64,000 nt of DNA from Salinirussus salinus. GTDB lineage: Archaea; Halobacteriota; Halobacteria; Halobacteriales; Haloarculaceae. The notes below the pieces were generated by a model. It saw only the letters and a program-made list of their open reading frames with translations. It made no database searches and was not told the origin of the DNA. The DNA is taken from assembly GCF_009831455.1 (NCBI RefSeq), contig NZ_WOWO01000004.1:434001-498000 (forward strand). The letters are read 5' to 3'. The position numbers were made by a program, and so were the translations under genes. Below, one piece after another: positions 26,419-34,987 of this stretch. Numbering within the stretch: the first letter of the stretch is position 1; each line of letters begins with the position of its first letter.

Positions 26419-27014
26419 CGCTCCACCTCCGGAGGGCTGCTACTGGTGCCGAGGCGCATCTCCGTCCGGCCGTAGTAGGCGTGGACGAGCGCGGAGACGA
26501 GAAACGTCGTCAGGACGAACACGCCGAGAGCGATGTCGGGGACGCTCCCGAAGAAGGGGAGCCCGGCGTAGCCTGCGCCGAGCACGCCCGCGTTGGCCGT
26601 GCCCAGGAGGAGGTAGTACTGGCTCCAGGGGACGTCCCGGCCCTCGACGACCTCCAGGTAGAGGTCCAGGTCCTCGGCGGCCGGCCCGAGCGTGACGACG
26701 CCGGCCCGGTCGTCGAACTCGACGATGCCGGTCTCGTCCATCCGCGGGAGGTGCACCTGCTGGAGGGAGGTGTACACGCGCTTTCGCTCGTCGGCCGAGA
26801 CCTCCCGCACGCTCGTCCCGTTCTCCCAGGCCGCCACCCGCTCGGCCAGCTCGCCCAGTTCCGCCCGCTCGCCGTTTCGCTGGAGGTGCCGGAGTGCGAA
26901 CCGACGGCGGTGATTGCTCAACAGGTCGAAGGCCTCGTCGCGCCAGCTGCGCTGCTCGTCGGGAATCGCCGGGCCCTCGCCCTCCGATTTCCGACCCACC
27001 CCCGTCGCGCTCAT
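26415..27014 (-). CDS. Membrane-anchored winged-helix regulator (DUF7344-like)
   Basis: 199 aa from 27014 (MSATGVGRK); an in-frame ATG at 27062 would add 16 residues. The N-terminal half is a winged helix typical of DUF7344: FDLLSNHRRRFALRHLQRNG, then the Leu-rich helix, VYTSLQQVHLPRMDETGIVEFD and the wing. Two hydrophobic helices follow (about 129-150 and 155-178 in this numbering), so the DNA-binding domain is tethered to the membrane. It overlaps the secreted-protein gene and faces the DUF1102 gene across 350 bp, which suggests that it controls this surface cluster. Confidence 0.8.
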   Translation of the reverse strand: MSATGVGRKSEGEGPAIPDEQRSWRDEAFDLLSNHRRRFALRHLQRNGERAELGELAERVAAWENGTSVREVSADERKRVYTSLQQVHLPRMDETGIVEFDDRAGVVTLGPAAEDLDLYLEVVEGRDVPWSQYYLLLGTANAGVLGAGYAGLPFFGSVPDIALGVFVLTTFLVSALVHAYYGRTEMRLGTSSSPPEVER

Positions 27015-27364
27015 GGGTCCCCGGGTCGCCAGCATCCCCCGTTTCCGAGTCGACGCCCCCACGCCAGACTCGACGTACTCCCCCGATTGTCAATCATTGG
27101 TTGCGTATATCATTCGATTGCGTTCTGCTTAGATACAGGGCGACTAACAACTCGTTACCAGCTGACTACGGGCCGGAAACAGCCGGCTACTCGGTTTCTG
27201 TCGGAGCCTGATGCCGGGCGGCGGTTTTCCGCCCGCCCCTGAATCACCTTCAGCTTGCTTGATACAATGGGGGTGGCAGGGCTGGGTGTGGACAAGCACG
27301 CCCGCCCCGGGACCGGTCGTCTGTCGACGTGGCGTCGCCGGCGGGCGTGCGACAGGAGACAACA
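27015..27364. other. Divergent promoter region of the DUF1102 cluster
   Basis: 350 bp without a supported gene. An AT-rich core at about 27087-27135 (GCGTATATCATTCGATTGCG region) would hold the promoter of the membrane winged-helix gene. The right end has CAGCTTGCTTGATACAATGG, a weak TATA-like element for the DUF1102 gene that implies a leader of about 90 nt. No clear palindromic operator was seen. Confidence 0.4.
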
Positions 27365-27931
27365 ATGAAACGACGCAAATTCCTCGTGGGCCTCGGGGCC
27401 CTCTCGGCAGGGACCGCAGCGACGATCGGCACGAGCGCGTTCGAAGGTGCGTACATGAACGGCGACCGGTCGATGACGCTCGACGTCGCCAGTGACCAGA
27501 ACGCGTACCTGAAGCTGAGACCGACCAGTCAGTACGCCTCCACTGAAGCGGTCAGCGGAGGCTGGGAAGGCGGGCAGGGTGTGAGCCAGCTGACGGTCAC
27601 GATCGACCGCCTGAACCCCAACATGGACACCCGGCTGGACGACGTCTTCCGGGTGCAGAACACGACCGGCGAGGAGTTCGAGCTGCTGATCGACGACTCC
27701 CCGGACTGGAACGGCGGCTACGAGGACACCCTCCAGATCTTCGCCCAGCCGTCCAGCGGGAGTCCGGTCCGGCTGGATGACGGCGGCTCGATCACGCTCG
27801 GTGCTGGTGAAGAGGTCGAGATCAACATCATCGTCCTGCTCGCTTCCGGTCCAAACAGCGGGGACCCGAACGGGTTCAGCGACCCCGACACGCTGTCGTT
27901 CACTGCCGACGGGACGGACTCGAACGCCTGA
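27365..27931 (+). CDS. DUF1102 exported protein (TasA/camelysin-like candidate)
   Basis: 188 aa. The N-terminus MKRRKFLVGLGALSAGTAAT has a twin-arginine RRKFL signal with a hydrophobic stretch and a GTSAFEG cleavage region. The mature part is beta-rich: MTLDVASDQNAYLKL, VTIDRLNPNMDTRLDDVFRV, VEINIIVLLASG. DUF1102 proteins occur beside signal peptidases in archaea and resemble the bacterial TasA/camelysin fibre proteins. The next gene is a SipW-like signal peptidase 119 bp downstream. The likely role is a secreted surface or matrix fibre subunit; that is inference. Confidence 0.78.
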   Translation: MKRRKFLVGLGALSAGTAATIGTSAFEGAYMNGDRSMTLDVASDQNAYLKLRPTSQYASTEAVSGGWEGGQGVSQLTVTIDRLNPNMDTRLDDVFRVQNTTGEEFELLIDDSPDWNGGYEDTLQIFAQPSSGSPVRLDDGGSITLGAGEEVEINIIVLLASGPNSGDPNGFSDPDTLSFTADGTDSNA

Positions 27932-28049
27932 CGCGTTCGACGTGTCGGTCCCGGCGACACGGGCCGCGTAGTCGCCGTTTACTCCAATTTTTGTTGCACC
28001 GTAGCCACCGAGTACTTGTAACACCCGACGCGCAAGCCCCGGTCGGCAG

Positions 28050-29201
28050 ATGGGGGTGCGCAGCATCGGTGCGCGGGTAGGGGGAGTCGCCGTCGTCGCC
28101 GTCGCCGCGACGGTCGCCGTCGGCGCGCTGTTCGGCCAGCCGCTGCTACTGGGATTCGTCGAGACGGGCAGCATGCAGCCCGGCCTGGCTCCCGGCGACG
28201 GCTTCGTGGCGCTCCCGCCGGCGCTCGTCGGGGGGGTCGGGGTCGGCGACGTCGTGACCTTCCGGGCCGAACAGCTCAACGGCGGTGGACTGGTCACCCA
28301 CCGGGTCGTCGGCGTCACGGACGAGGGGTTCATCACCAGGGGCGACGCCAACCCCGTTCGCGACCAGGCCGGCGACGAGCCGCCGGTCAAGCGCGCACAG
28401 GTCGTCGCCGTCGCCCTCCAGGTCGACGGCGATGTCGTCGCTCTCCCCCACCTCGGAACCGCCGTCTCCGCAGCCACTGGCGCAGTTCGTGGGGTACAGG
28501 GCACGCTGGCCCGAGTCACGGGGTTCTCCTCGTTTCTCGGCGTCCGGGGGCTTGCCTACCTTCTCTTCGTCCTCTCGCTCGTCTGGTACGCGGTCGGGGC
28601 GTGGCGCGGCGGCCAGGCCGGCCGGGAGCGCCGCGAGACGGCCCGGGAAACGGGCCACAGCGCCCGGCTCGCCGTCGCGGGTCTCGCCGCGCTGGTCGTG
28701 CTCGTCGCGACCGCCAGCATGGCGCTTCCGGCGGGCACCCAGGAGTACGAGGTCGTCAGTGCCGAGTTCGACTCGGAGGGTGCCCGCGTGATCCCGATGG
28801 GGGAGTCGGAGACGACGACACATCCCGTTGGCAACGGGGGCGTCCTCCCGACAGTAGTCTATCTCGAACCGGCCAGCGAGGGGGTGACGGTGCAGCCACG
28901 CGAGACGTACCTCGAGGGCGGCGACCGCGAGAACGCGACGGTGACCCTCCAGGCCCCGCCGGAGACGGGGCTCTACCGGCGCTTCGTCGCCGAGCACCGG
29001 TATCTCGCCCTGTTGCCGCGCTCGGTCATCCACGACCTCCACGGCCTGCACCCCTGGGCGCCGGTCCTCGCCATCGACGCCCTGCTCGGTGTGCCGTTCT
29101 ACGTTCTGGGGGTCTCGCTGGTCGGGCGCGGCCGCGTTCGCACCACCACCCGGGACGGTCCCTCGGCCCTCCGGCGCGCGCTCACCCGACTCAAACCATG
29201 A
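28050..29201 (+). CDS. SipW-like signal peptidase I
   Basis: 383 aa, longer than a minimal archaeal enzyme. A first membrane helix (about residues 8-28) is followed by the catalytic domain with Ser41 in ETGSMQPGL, His84 in VTHRVVG and Asp99 in TRGDAN: the Ser/His/Asp set of archaeal and SipW enzymes. Two or more C-terminal helices follow (LAYLLFVLSLVWYAVGAW; LAVAGLAALVVLVATASM) plus an extracytoplasmic beta domain (residues ~245-325) and a last helix. It probably processes the DUF1102 and associated proteins. It overlaps the DUF5305 gene by four bases. Confidence 0.85.
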   Translation: MGVRSIGARVGGVAVVAVAATVAVGALFGQPLLLGFVETGSMQPGLAPGDGFVALPPALVGGVGVGDVVTFRAEQLNGGGLVTHRVVGVTDEGFITRGDANPVRDQAGDEPPVKRAQVVAVALQVDGDVVALPHLGTAVSAATGAVRGVQGTLARVTGFSSFLGVRGLAYLLFVLSLVWYAVGAWRGGQAGRERRETARETGHSARLAVAGLAALVVLVATASMALPAGTQEYEVVSAEFDSEGARVIPMGESETTTHPVGNGGVLPTVVYLEPASEGVTVQPRETYLEGGDRENATVTLQAPPETGLYRRFVAEHRYLALLPRSVIHDLHGLHPWAPVLAIDALLGVPFYVLGVSLVGRGRVRTTTRDGPSALRRALTRLKP

Positions 29202-30460
29202 CATCGAAACTCAGACTCAGGGCAGTGCTGGACCGCAACCGCGGGTTCGCCGTCGCCGCCTTGCTCGCGTGTCTCCTGCTCGGGGGGTGGCTGACCTACG
29301 GCGCCTACGCCGCGCCGGGCACCCACCTCGAGGAGCGACCCGAGTCCGAGTGGACGCTCTCGGGCTCGCTGTCTCACGGCGCCACCGTGACCGGCGCGGC
29401 CAACGGCACCGCGTTCGACCCCGGCGAGCGGGTCTCGAACCGCTCGGTCTACTTCGAGCGGGTGATGCCGGTCCTCCGGGGGAACCTCTCGCTGGCCGCG
29501 ACCGGCGCCGACACACCGGTCGAGGTCCGCGTCAACCGCTCGGTGACGGTCAGGAGCGTCGATGCGGGCGGACCCGCCGAGCGGTCGACGGTCTACTGGG
29601 AGAACCGGACCGCGCTCGGAGCCACCAGGGTCACCCTCGCGCCCGGCGAGCGCCTCCGGCTCCCGTTCCGGACAAACGTGACGCGTGCGCTCCAGCGGGC
29701 GCGCAACGTCAGCGAGCGGCTCGACTCCCCCGGGCAGCCCCGCGTGCTGGTCATCACGACGGCCGTCGCGACCAGGCAGGCGGGGGACGCTCGCCCCCGG
29801 CAGCTCCGGCTGACGCTCTCCATCGACGATGACGGCGGCGTCTACCGCGTCCGGACCGAGCCGGTCTCGCAGACGTTCACCGAGACGGAAACGGTGCCCG
29901 TCCCCAACGACCCCGGCCCGCTCCGGGAGGCCGGCGGGCCGCTGTTGCTGGTCGGCGGCGGCGCCGGGCTGGCGGGGATCGGGGCGCTGGCCGTCCTGGG
30001 TCGGCTCGGACTGACCGGCCGGGAGCGGGCGTGGCTGGACTACCGCACCCACCGCGCCGACTACGACGAGTGGGTCACGACCGTCCGGCTCCCGCCGGAG
30101 GCCGAGCGGCTCCCGGCCGGCGAGGCGCCGACGCTCGCCGACCTGGTCGACCTCGCGATCGACACGGACAGCGCCGTCCTCGAAGCGCCCGACGGCGACG
30201 CGTACCACGTCATCGACGACGGCTACCGGTACACGTTCGAGCCGCCGGCGGACCCGACGGACCCGGCGACCGACGACGGGAGTCAGGACGCGGACCCGCT
30301 CGACGCGGACGCGACCCCGCCTGATACGGACGCGAACGGAGCTCCGACCGACGGCGACGGCGCCGACCTTCCCACCCGGATCGGCGCGCTGCTGGGGGCG
30401 GAGGACGGGGGCCGGCCGGAGGAGAGCACGACGGTCGACGACGGCGACCGGGAGTCCTGA
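29198..30460 (+). CDS. DUF5305 membrane protein of the signal-peptidase cluster
   Basis: 420 aa. N-terminal helix (about 17-37), a large extracytoplasmic beta domain with the DUF5305 pattern (LEERPESEWTLSGSLSHGA, NRSVYFERVMPVLRGNLSL), then a second helix (about 240-262) and an acidic cytoplasmic tail rich in Asp/Pro/Thr. It starts inside the signal peptidase stop codon (ATGA). DUF5305 proteins are found next to SipW-like peptidases in haloarchaea; the role could be as assembly or anchor partner of the exported fibre proteins. No enzymatic motif visible. Confidence 0.8.
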   Translation: MTSKLRLRAVLDRNRGFAVAALLACLLLGGWLTYGAYAAPGTHLEERPESEWTLSGSLSHGATVTGAANGTAFDPGERVSNRSVYFERVMPVLRGNLSLAATGADTPVEVRVNRSVTVRSVDAGGPAERSTVYWENRTALGATRVTLAPGERLRLPFRTNVTRALQRARNVSERLDSPGQPRVLVITTAVATRQAGDARPRQLRLTLSIDDDGGVYRVRTEPVSQTFTETETVPVPNDPGPLREAGGPLLLVGGGAGLAGIGALAVLGRLGLTGRERAWLDYRTHRADYDEWVTTVRLPPEAERLPAGEAPTLADLVDLAIDTDSAVLEAPDGDAYHVIDDGYRYTFEPPADPTDPATDDGSQDADPLDADATPPDTDANGAPTDGDGADLPTRIGALLGAEDGGRPEESTTVDDGDRES

Positions 30461-30467
30461 CCTCGCC

Positions 30468-31445
30468 TCAGTCGTCGGCTTCGGGACTCTCCTGCTCGGC
30501 GACGACCTCGCCCAGGCCGTCGACGGGGCGGTCGGGGACCAGCTTGTCGAGTTCCTCGGGCGCGCCGAGCTGCGCGTCGCTGTCCTCGGGGTCACGCAGC
30601 CGCGTGCGCCCGCGGTGGACCGTCACCTCGTCGTCGAGGTGGAGGTCGATGGCCTCGAGCAGGGCATCCGCTTCGAGGGGCTGGCCGATGCGCCGGAGGT
30701 CCTCCGCGTCGACCTCGGGGTCCTGGGGGACATTAAAGGCGCGCTGGGTGATGATCGGCCCCTGGTCTAAGTCCGTCGTCACGTAGTGGGCGGTAACGCC
30801 GGCGATCCGGACCCCTTCCTCCAGGGCCTGGAGGTACGCCTCGGCGCCCGGGAACGAGGGCAAAAGCGAGGGGTGGACGTTGATGATCCGGTTCTCGTAG
30901 CGGAAGACCACGTCCGGGCTGAGGATGCGCATGTACCGCGCCAGCACCACGAGGTCGACCTCGTACTCGGCGAGCAGGTCGAGCAACTCCGCCTCGTCGG
31001 GGGTCCCCTTCTCGTCGCCGATGTCGTGGAAGGGGACGTCGTACTTCTCGGCGAGCGGCTGGAGGTCGGGGTGGTTGCCGATGACGACGCTGACCTCGGC
31101 GTCCAGGTCTCCGGAGGCCCAGGCCTCGAAGATGGCCTCCAGGCAGTGTGACTCCTTGGTGACGAGCACCGCGAGGCGGCTGGTCTCCCGGTCCGCGGGG
31201 AAGCGGACCTGCACGTCGACGCCCAGCTCGTCGCCGAGTTCGGCGAGGTCCTCCCGGAGTTTCTCCTGGGTGCAGACCATCTCGCCGGTGTCGACGTGCA
31301 TCGTCATCCGGAAGACGCCCTCCCGGACGGCCTGGTCCAGGTCCTCGATGTTGATCGACCGCTCGAACAGCAGCGTCGTCACCTCGGCGATGAGTCCCGT
31401 GTCGTCCTCGCCGACGACGGTGATCTCGGTGAACTCGCTCGTCAC
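30468..31445 (-). CDS. purU: Formyltetrahydrofolate deformylase
   Basis: 325 aa from a GTG at 31445 (VTSEFTEITVVGEDDTG). The first ~85 residues are an ACT-type regulatory domain (GLIAEVTTLLFERSINIEDL); the rest is a formyltransferase fold with NVHPSLLPSFPG and the catalytic Asp/His in GVTAHYVTTDLDQGP. A longer-than-usual acidic C-terminal tail (about 40 residues after the TVHRGRTRL strand) is common in haloarchaea. PurU releases formate from 10-formyl-THF and so balances one-carbon units for purine synthesis, fitting its place near purS and purQ on the other strand. Confidence 0.93.
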   Translation of the reverse strand: MTSEFTEITVVGEDDTGLIAEVTTLLFERSINIEDLDQAVREGVFRMTMHVDTGEMVCTQEKLREDLAELGDELGVDVQVRFPADRETSRLAVLVTKESHCLEAIFEAWASGDLDAEVSVVIGNHPDLQPLAEKYDVPFHDIGDEKGTPDEAELLDLLAEYEVDLVVLARYMRILSPDVVFRYENRIINVHPSLLPSFPGAEAYLQALEEGVRIAGVTAHYVTTDLDQGPIITQRAFNVPQDPEVDAEDLRRIGQPLEADALLEAIDLHLDDEVTVHRGRTRLRDPEDSDAQLGAPEELDKLVPDRPVDGLGEVVAEQESPEADD

Positions 31446-31686
31446 GGCCGCCACCCCATGTCGGTCATCGTTGCCAGATAGCTGACCGTCGCCGGACAAA
31501 AACGTTCGTTTCCGGGCCGGCGGCTGGCGGTGTGGCACGGGACAGCCCCGGGGGTCGCCCGGCTGGCCCTCCCCTCGTGGACAGGGAGGCCAGTGGTCGG
31601 CGCGCCGTCGCACGGGGTTGCAGAGGCGGGACGACCGGGCCGGGGAACCGCAAGCGTTTTCGACGGCGCCGGCCCGGTACGAACCG

Positions 31687-31944
31687 ATGACCGCCTACAC
31701 CGCCACCGTCACCGTCCGGCTCAAGCGGGGGGTGCTCGACCCCGAGGCCGAGACCACCCAGCGCTCGCTGGAGCGGCTCGGCTTCGAACTCGAGGACCTG
31801 CGCTCGGCCGACCAGTTCGAGGTCGACCTCGACGCCGCGGACCGCTCCAGCGCGGAGCAGCGGGTCACCGAGATGACCGAGCGGCTGCTCGCCAACCCGA
31901 CCATCCACGACTACGAGGTCGCGGTCGCCGAACGCGAGACATGA
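31687..31944 (+). CDS. purS: FGAM synthase subunit PurS
   Basis: 85 aa. MTAYTATVTVRLKRGVLDPE and the QRSLERLGF helix match PurS, the small dimeric subunit that joins PurL and PurQ to form phosphoribosylformylglycinamidine synthase. Start at 31687 fits the family; the open frame extends upstream without family sequence. purQ follows 49 bp later. purL is not in the window. Confidence 0.94.
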   Translation: MTAYTATVTVRLKRGVLDPEAETTQRSLERLGFELEDLRSADQFEVDLDAADRSSAEQRVTEMTERLLANPTIHDYEVAVAERET

Positions 31945-31993
31945 CTGTTGCTCCTCCGGCGGCGACCGTCGGTTCCCACACGAGGTGGTCACT

Positions 31994-32671
31994 GTGACGG
32001 TCGCCGTCGTCCAGTTCGGCGGCTCGAACTGCGACCGCGATACCGTCCAGGCGCTCGAGTCGCTCGGCGTCGACGCCGGCCTGGTCTGGCACGAGGACGG
32101 CCTGCCCGGAGACACCGACGGCGTGGTGCTCCCCGGCGGATTCTCCTACGGCGACTACCTCCGGGCGGGGGCGATGGCGGCCCGCTCGCCTGTCATGGAG
32201 GAGGTCCGGGCAGCCGCCGAGGACGGGGTCCCGGTGCTGGGTGTCTGCAACGGCGCCCAGATCGGCTGTGAGGCCAGCTTCGTGCCCGGCGCCTTCACCA
32301 CCAACGCCAGCGCCCGCTTCCAGTGTGAGCGCGTCCACGTCCGGGTCGAGAACGCCGACACGCCCTGGACCCGTGCCTACGACGAGGGGGAGGTGCTCGA
32401 GCTGCCCATCGCCCACGGCGAGGGCCGCTTCGAGGTCGACGACGACCGGCTGGCCGACCTCGAGGACGAGAACCGCGTGCTCTTCCGGTACTGCGACGCG
32501 TCCGGCGAGGTGACCGACGACGCCAACCCGAACGGCTCGAAACACAACGTCGCCGGACTCACCGGCGACCGGGAGCACGTCGCGGTGATGATGCCCCACC
32601 CCGAGCGGGTCACGCTCCCCGACGTCGGCGCCACCGACGGACGGGGCGTGCTCGCGGCCTTCGCGGACTGA
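31994..32671 (+). CDS. purQ: FGAM synthase glutaminase subunit PurQ
   Basis: 225 aa class I glutamine amidotransferase. The start is a GTG at 31994 giving the family's VTVAVVQFGGSNCDRDT; a GTG at 31985 would add three residues. The nucleophile Cys is in LGVCNGAQIG and the catalytic His-Glu pair in MPHPERVT. It supplies ammonia from glutamine to PurL in the fourth step of purine synthesis. Co-transcribed with purS. Confidence 0.95.
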   Translation: MTVAVVQFGGSNCDRDTVQALESLGVDAGLVWHEDGLPGDTDGVVLPGGFSYGDYLRAGAMAARSPVMEEVRAAAEDGVPVLGVCNGAQIGCEASFVPGAFTTNASARFQCERVHVRVENADTPWTRAYDEGEVLELPIAHGEGRFEVDDDRLADLEDENRVLFRYCDASGEVTDDANPNGSKHNVAGLTGDREHVAVMMPHPERVTLPDVGATDGRGVLAAFAD

Positions 32672-32743
32672 CCGACCCGCTGCGTCAGCCCCCCGAACCA
32701 CCTGTCCCCCGGCGGATTTGCAGGCGCAGCAAACCTGCGGTTG

Positions 32744-32750
32744 TTTATAT
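32744..32750 (+). promoter_or_regulatory. TATA box of the natAB-like operon
   Basis: TTTATAT in GGTTGTTTATATGAC, about 30 bp before the ATG at 32780. Fits a leaderless or nearly leaderless transcript covering both exporter genes. Confidence 0.6.
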
Positions 32751-32779
32751 GACGGTACGGCTCGACCCGCCGGACGAGT

Positions 32780-33496
32780 ATGACTGAGGCCGCCCTGTCA
32801 GTGCAGTCCCTTCGCAAGTCCTACGGCGACGTCCAGGCGCTCCGGGACGTCACCTTCGAGGTAGCGCCCGGCGAGATCTTCGGGCTCGTCGGCCCCAACG
32901 GTGCGGGCAAGTCAACCACGCTCCGGACCGTGGCGACGCTTCTGAACGCCGACAGCGGGACCGTCACCGTCGGAGGCGCCGACCGCGACGAGGAACCGAA
33001 CGCCGTCCGGGAGGCACTCCGGTACCTGCCCGAGGAGGCCGGCGCCTATGAAAATCTCACCGGCCGCGGCTACCTGAACTTCGTCGCCTCCTTCTACGCC
33101 GATGACCCCGACCCGCTCGTGGAGGCGGGCGTCGAGATGGCCGACCTCGGCGAGCGGGTCGACGACAAGACCAGCGAGTACAGCAAGGGGATGACCCGGA
33201 AGCTGCTGATCGCGGCGGCGCTGATGACCGAGCCCGACCTGGCGATCCTCGACGAGCCCACCTCGGGGCTGGACGTGCGCAACGCCCGACAGGTCCGGGA
33301 CACGATCAAATCCTACCCCGGCGCCGAGCGCAGCGTCGTCCTCTCCTCGCACAACATGCTGGAGGTGGAGTACCTCTGTGACCGGGTCGGCCTGCTTGAC
33401 GAGGGGGAGGTCGTCGCCACGGGGACCCCCGAGGAGCTTGTCGCCCGGACGGGGACGGAGAACCTTGAGGACGCCTTCCTGGAGGTAACGGCATGA
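32780..33496 (+). CDS. ABC exporter ATP-binding protein (NatA-like)
   Basis: 238 aa ATPase. Walker A GPNGAGKST, the signature replaced by TSEYSKGMTRKL (S-x-G-M form of this family), Walker B LAILDEPTSG and the LSSH switch. It pairs with the downstream permease (ATGA overlap). The pair resembles NatAB, the sodium-exporting ABC system of Bacillus, and other ABC-2 exporters; in a halophile sodium extrusion would be attractive, but the substrate is not shown by sequence. Confidence 0.92.
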   Translation: MTEAALSVQSLRKSYGDVQALRDVTFEVAPGEIFGLVGPNGAGKSTTLRTVATLLNADSGTVTVGGADRDEEPNAVREALRYLPEEAGAYENLTGRGYLNFVASFYADDPDPLVEAGVEMADLGERVDDKTSEYSKGMTRKLLIAAALMTEPDLAILDEPTSGLDVRNARQVRDTIKSYPGAERSVVLSSHNMLEVEYLCDRVGLLDEGEVVATGTPEELVARTGTENLEDAFLEVTA

Positions 33497-34743
33497 GGCA
33501 GTTCCTGCGGCTGACCTGGAAGGAGGTCCGCGAGCTGCTCCGGCCCCGCTACGTTCTCCCGATCCTGCTCGTTCCCATCCTCTTTGTCGCACTCGGGCAG
33601 GGCTTCGGCGGGATCGACGAGGCGACCTCGGGGCAACCCTCGGTCGGCGTCGTCGTCAACGACACCGGCGAGTACGGGGCCATCGTCAACGAGACCTACA
33701 GCCAGGGGGCGGAGGTGGTCTACCACGGAGCGAACGTCTCCGCGGCCGAGGCCATGGAACGGACCCGGGCCGCCGGCGGGACGGCGCTGGTCGTCGTTCC
33801 CGGCGGGTTCAGCGAGCGGATCGCCGCCGGCGAACAGGGCGGGGTCCAGGTCAGGACGGTCGTCGACAGCGTCTCGCTGACCGGGATCGCCTCCTCCGGG
33901 CAGGTCGACGGGCTGCTCGGCGTCGCAGCCGAGCGGATCACGAAGACGGCTACCGGCGCCACGGACGCCCAGCTCGACCCCGTCGATCCCTCCTACCTCA
34001 CGCTGGTCAAGGGTCAGCAGGTGGCCCAGCCCCCGAGCGTCCTCTCGAGTGCCTTCACCTCGCAGTTCATCTTCATCCCCGTCGTGATCATGCTGGTCAT
34101 CGTCTTCTCCGGGCAGATGGTGATCAACTCCATGGGTATCGAGAAGGAGAACAAGACCCTGGAGACGCTGCTGACGATGCCGGTCGCGCGGCGGACGATC
34201 GTCGCCGCCAAGCTCGTCGGGAGCGCGACCGTCGGCCTGCTCGCCGCGGGCGTGTTCACGGTCGCCCTCTTCGAGTACCAGTCCGGCCTCACCGGCGGCG
34301 CCAGCGCCCTGCCGGCCGAATTCAGCCTCGGCGCCGCGGAGTATCTCGTCGTCGGCGCGGCCATTTTCTTCGCCGTCGTGGGCGCGCTGGCGCTCGCGCT
34401 CGTGCTCGGGGTCTTCGCCGGCGACCGCCAGGGCGCACAGATCCTCCTCTTCCCGCTGTCGATCCTCGCGATCGCGCCCGCCTTCGCCACCATGTTCGCC
34501 GACTTCTCGACGCTCTCGCTCCCGCTGCAGGCGCTGCTCTTTGCTATCCCCTTCACGCACCCGGTGATGGCCCCGAAACAGCTGATGTTCGGGGACAGCG
34601 GGCTCGTGCTCGCGGGGATCGCCTACGAGGCGGTCTTCGCGCTGGCGGCCATCGGGCTCGCAGTGTACGTCTTCAACTCCGACCGGGTGGTGACCGGCAG
34701 CGCCGGCCGGCTGGGCCGGTGGCTCGAACGCCTCCAGCGGTGA
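33493..34743 (+). CDS. ABC exporter permease (NatB-like)
   Basis: 416 aa. One N-terminal helix after FLRLTWKEVRELLRPRYVLP, a large extracytoplasmic domain (about residues 45-180), then a bundle of five to six helices beginning at SQFIFIPVVIMLVIVFSGQM. The coupling element is NSMGIEKENKTLETLLTMPV, typical of ABC-2/NatB proteins. The layout (big loop after TM1, TM cluster at the C-terminus) is that of NatB/YhaP. It is translationally coupled to the ATPase gene. Confidence 0.9.
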   Translation: MRQFLRLTWKEVRELLRPRYVLPILLVPILFVALGQGFGGIDEATSGQPSVGVVVNDTGEYGAIVNETYSQGAEVVYHGANVSAAEAMERTRAAGGTALVVVPGGFSERIAAGEQGGVQVRTVVDSVSLTGIASSGQVDGLLGVAAERITKTATGATDAQLDPVDPSYLTLVKGQQVAQPPSVLSSAFTSQFIFIPVVIMLVIVFSGQMVINSMGIEKENKTLETLLTMPVARRTIVAAKLVGSATVGLLAAGVFTVALFEYQSGLTGGASALPAEFSLGAAEYLVVGAAIFFAVVGALALALVLGVFAGDRQGAQILLFPLSILAIAPAFATMFADFSTLSLPLQALLFAIPFTHPVMAPKQLMFGDSGLVLAGIAYEAVFALAAIGLAVYVFNSDRVVTGSAGRLGRWLERLQR

Positions 34744-34805
34744 GCCGGCGGCACCGCTCGGGAGCGTCGAAAGGGGAATAGGATGGGGAACGAGGCCATG
34801 GAGGT

Positions 34806-34867
34806 GTGACAGTCGGGCGTGCGCCCGAGGGCTCCTGGCCCTGCCAGCACGTAGACGGCAGGGTCAC
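34806..34867 (+). ncRNA. Candidate structured RNA or terminator complex after natB
   Basis: A compact fold can be drawn: closing stem GTGA/TCAC (34806-34809 with 34864-34867), hairpin TCGGGCG-TG-CGCCCGA (34813-34828) and hairpin CCCTGCC/GGCAGGG (34839-34845 with 34857-34863), i.e. a three-way junction. It lies in the 244-bp gap between natB and raSEA (34744-34987), which holds no gene. It starts about 60 bp after natB. It could be a 3' regulatory structure of the exporter mRNA, a stand-alone small RNA, or part of a terminator for either convergent gene. Confidence 0.35.
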
Positions 34868-34987
34868 TAATACCCGAGCCAGCCGGAGTGAAAGTAAAAC
34901 TGGCAGACGGCGGCGCTGTATGTCTTGCTATCTCATCACGTCCCTCGTCGCCTCCCAGTCCAGGGCCGTCTCGGGCCGGCCCCGCTC

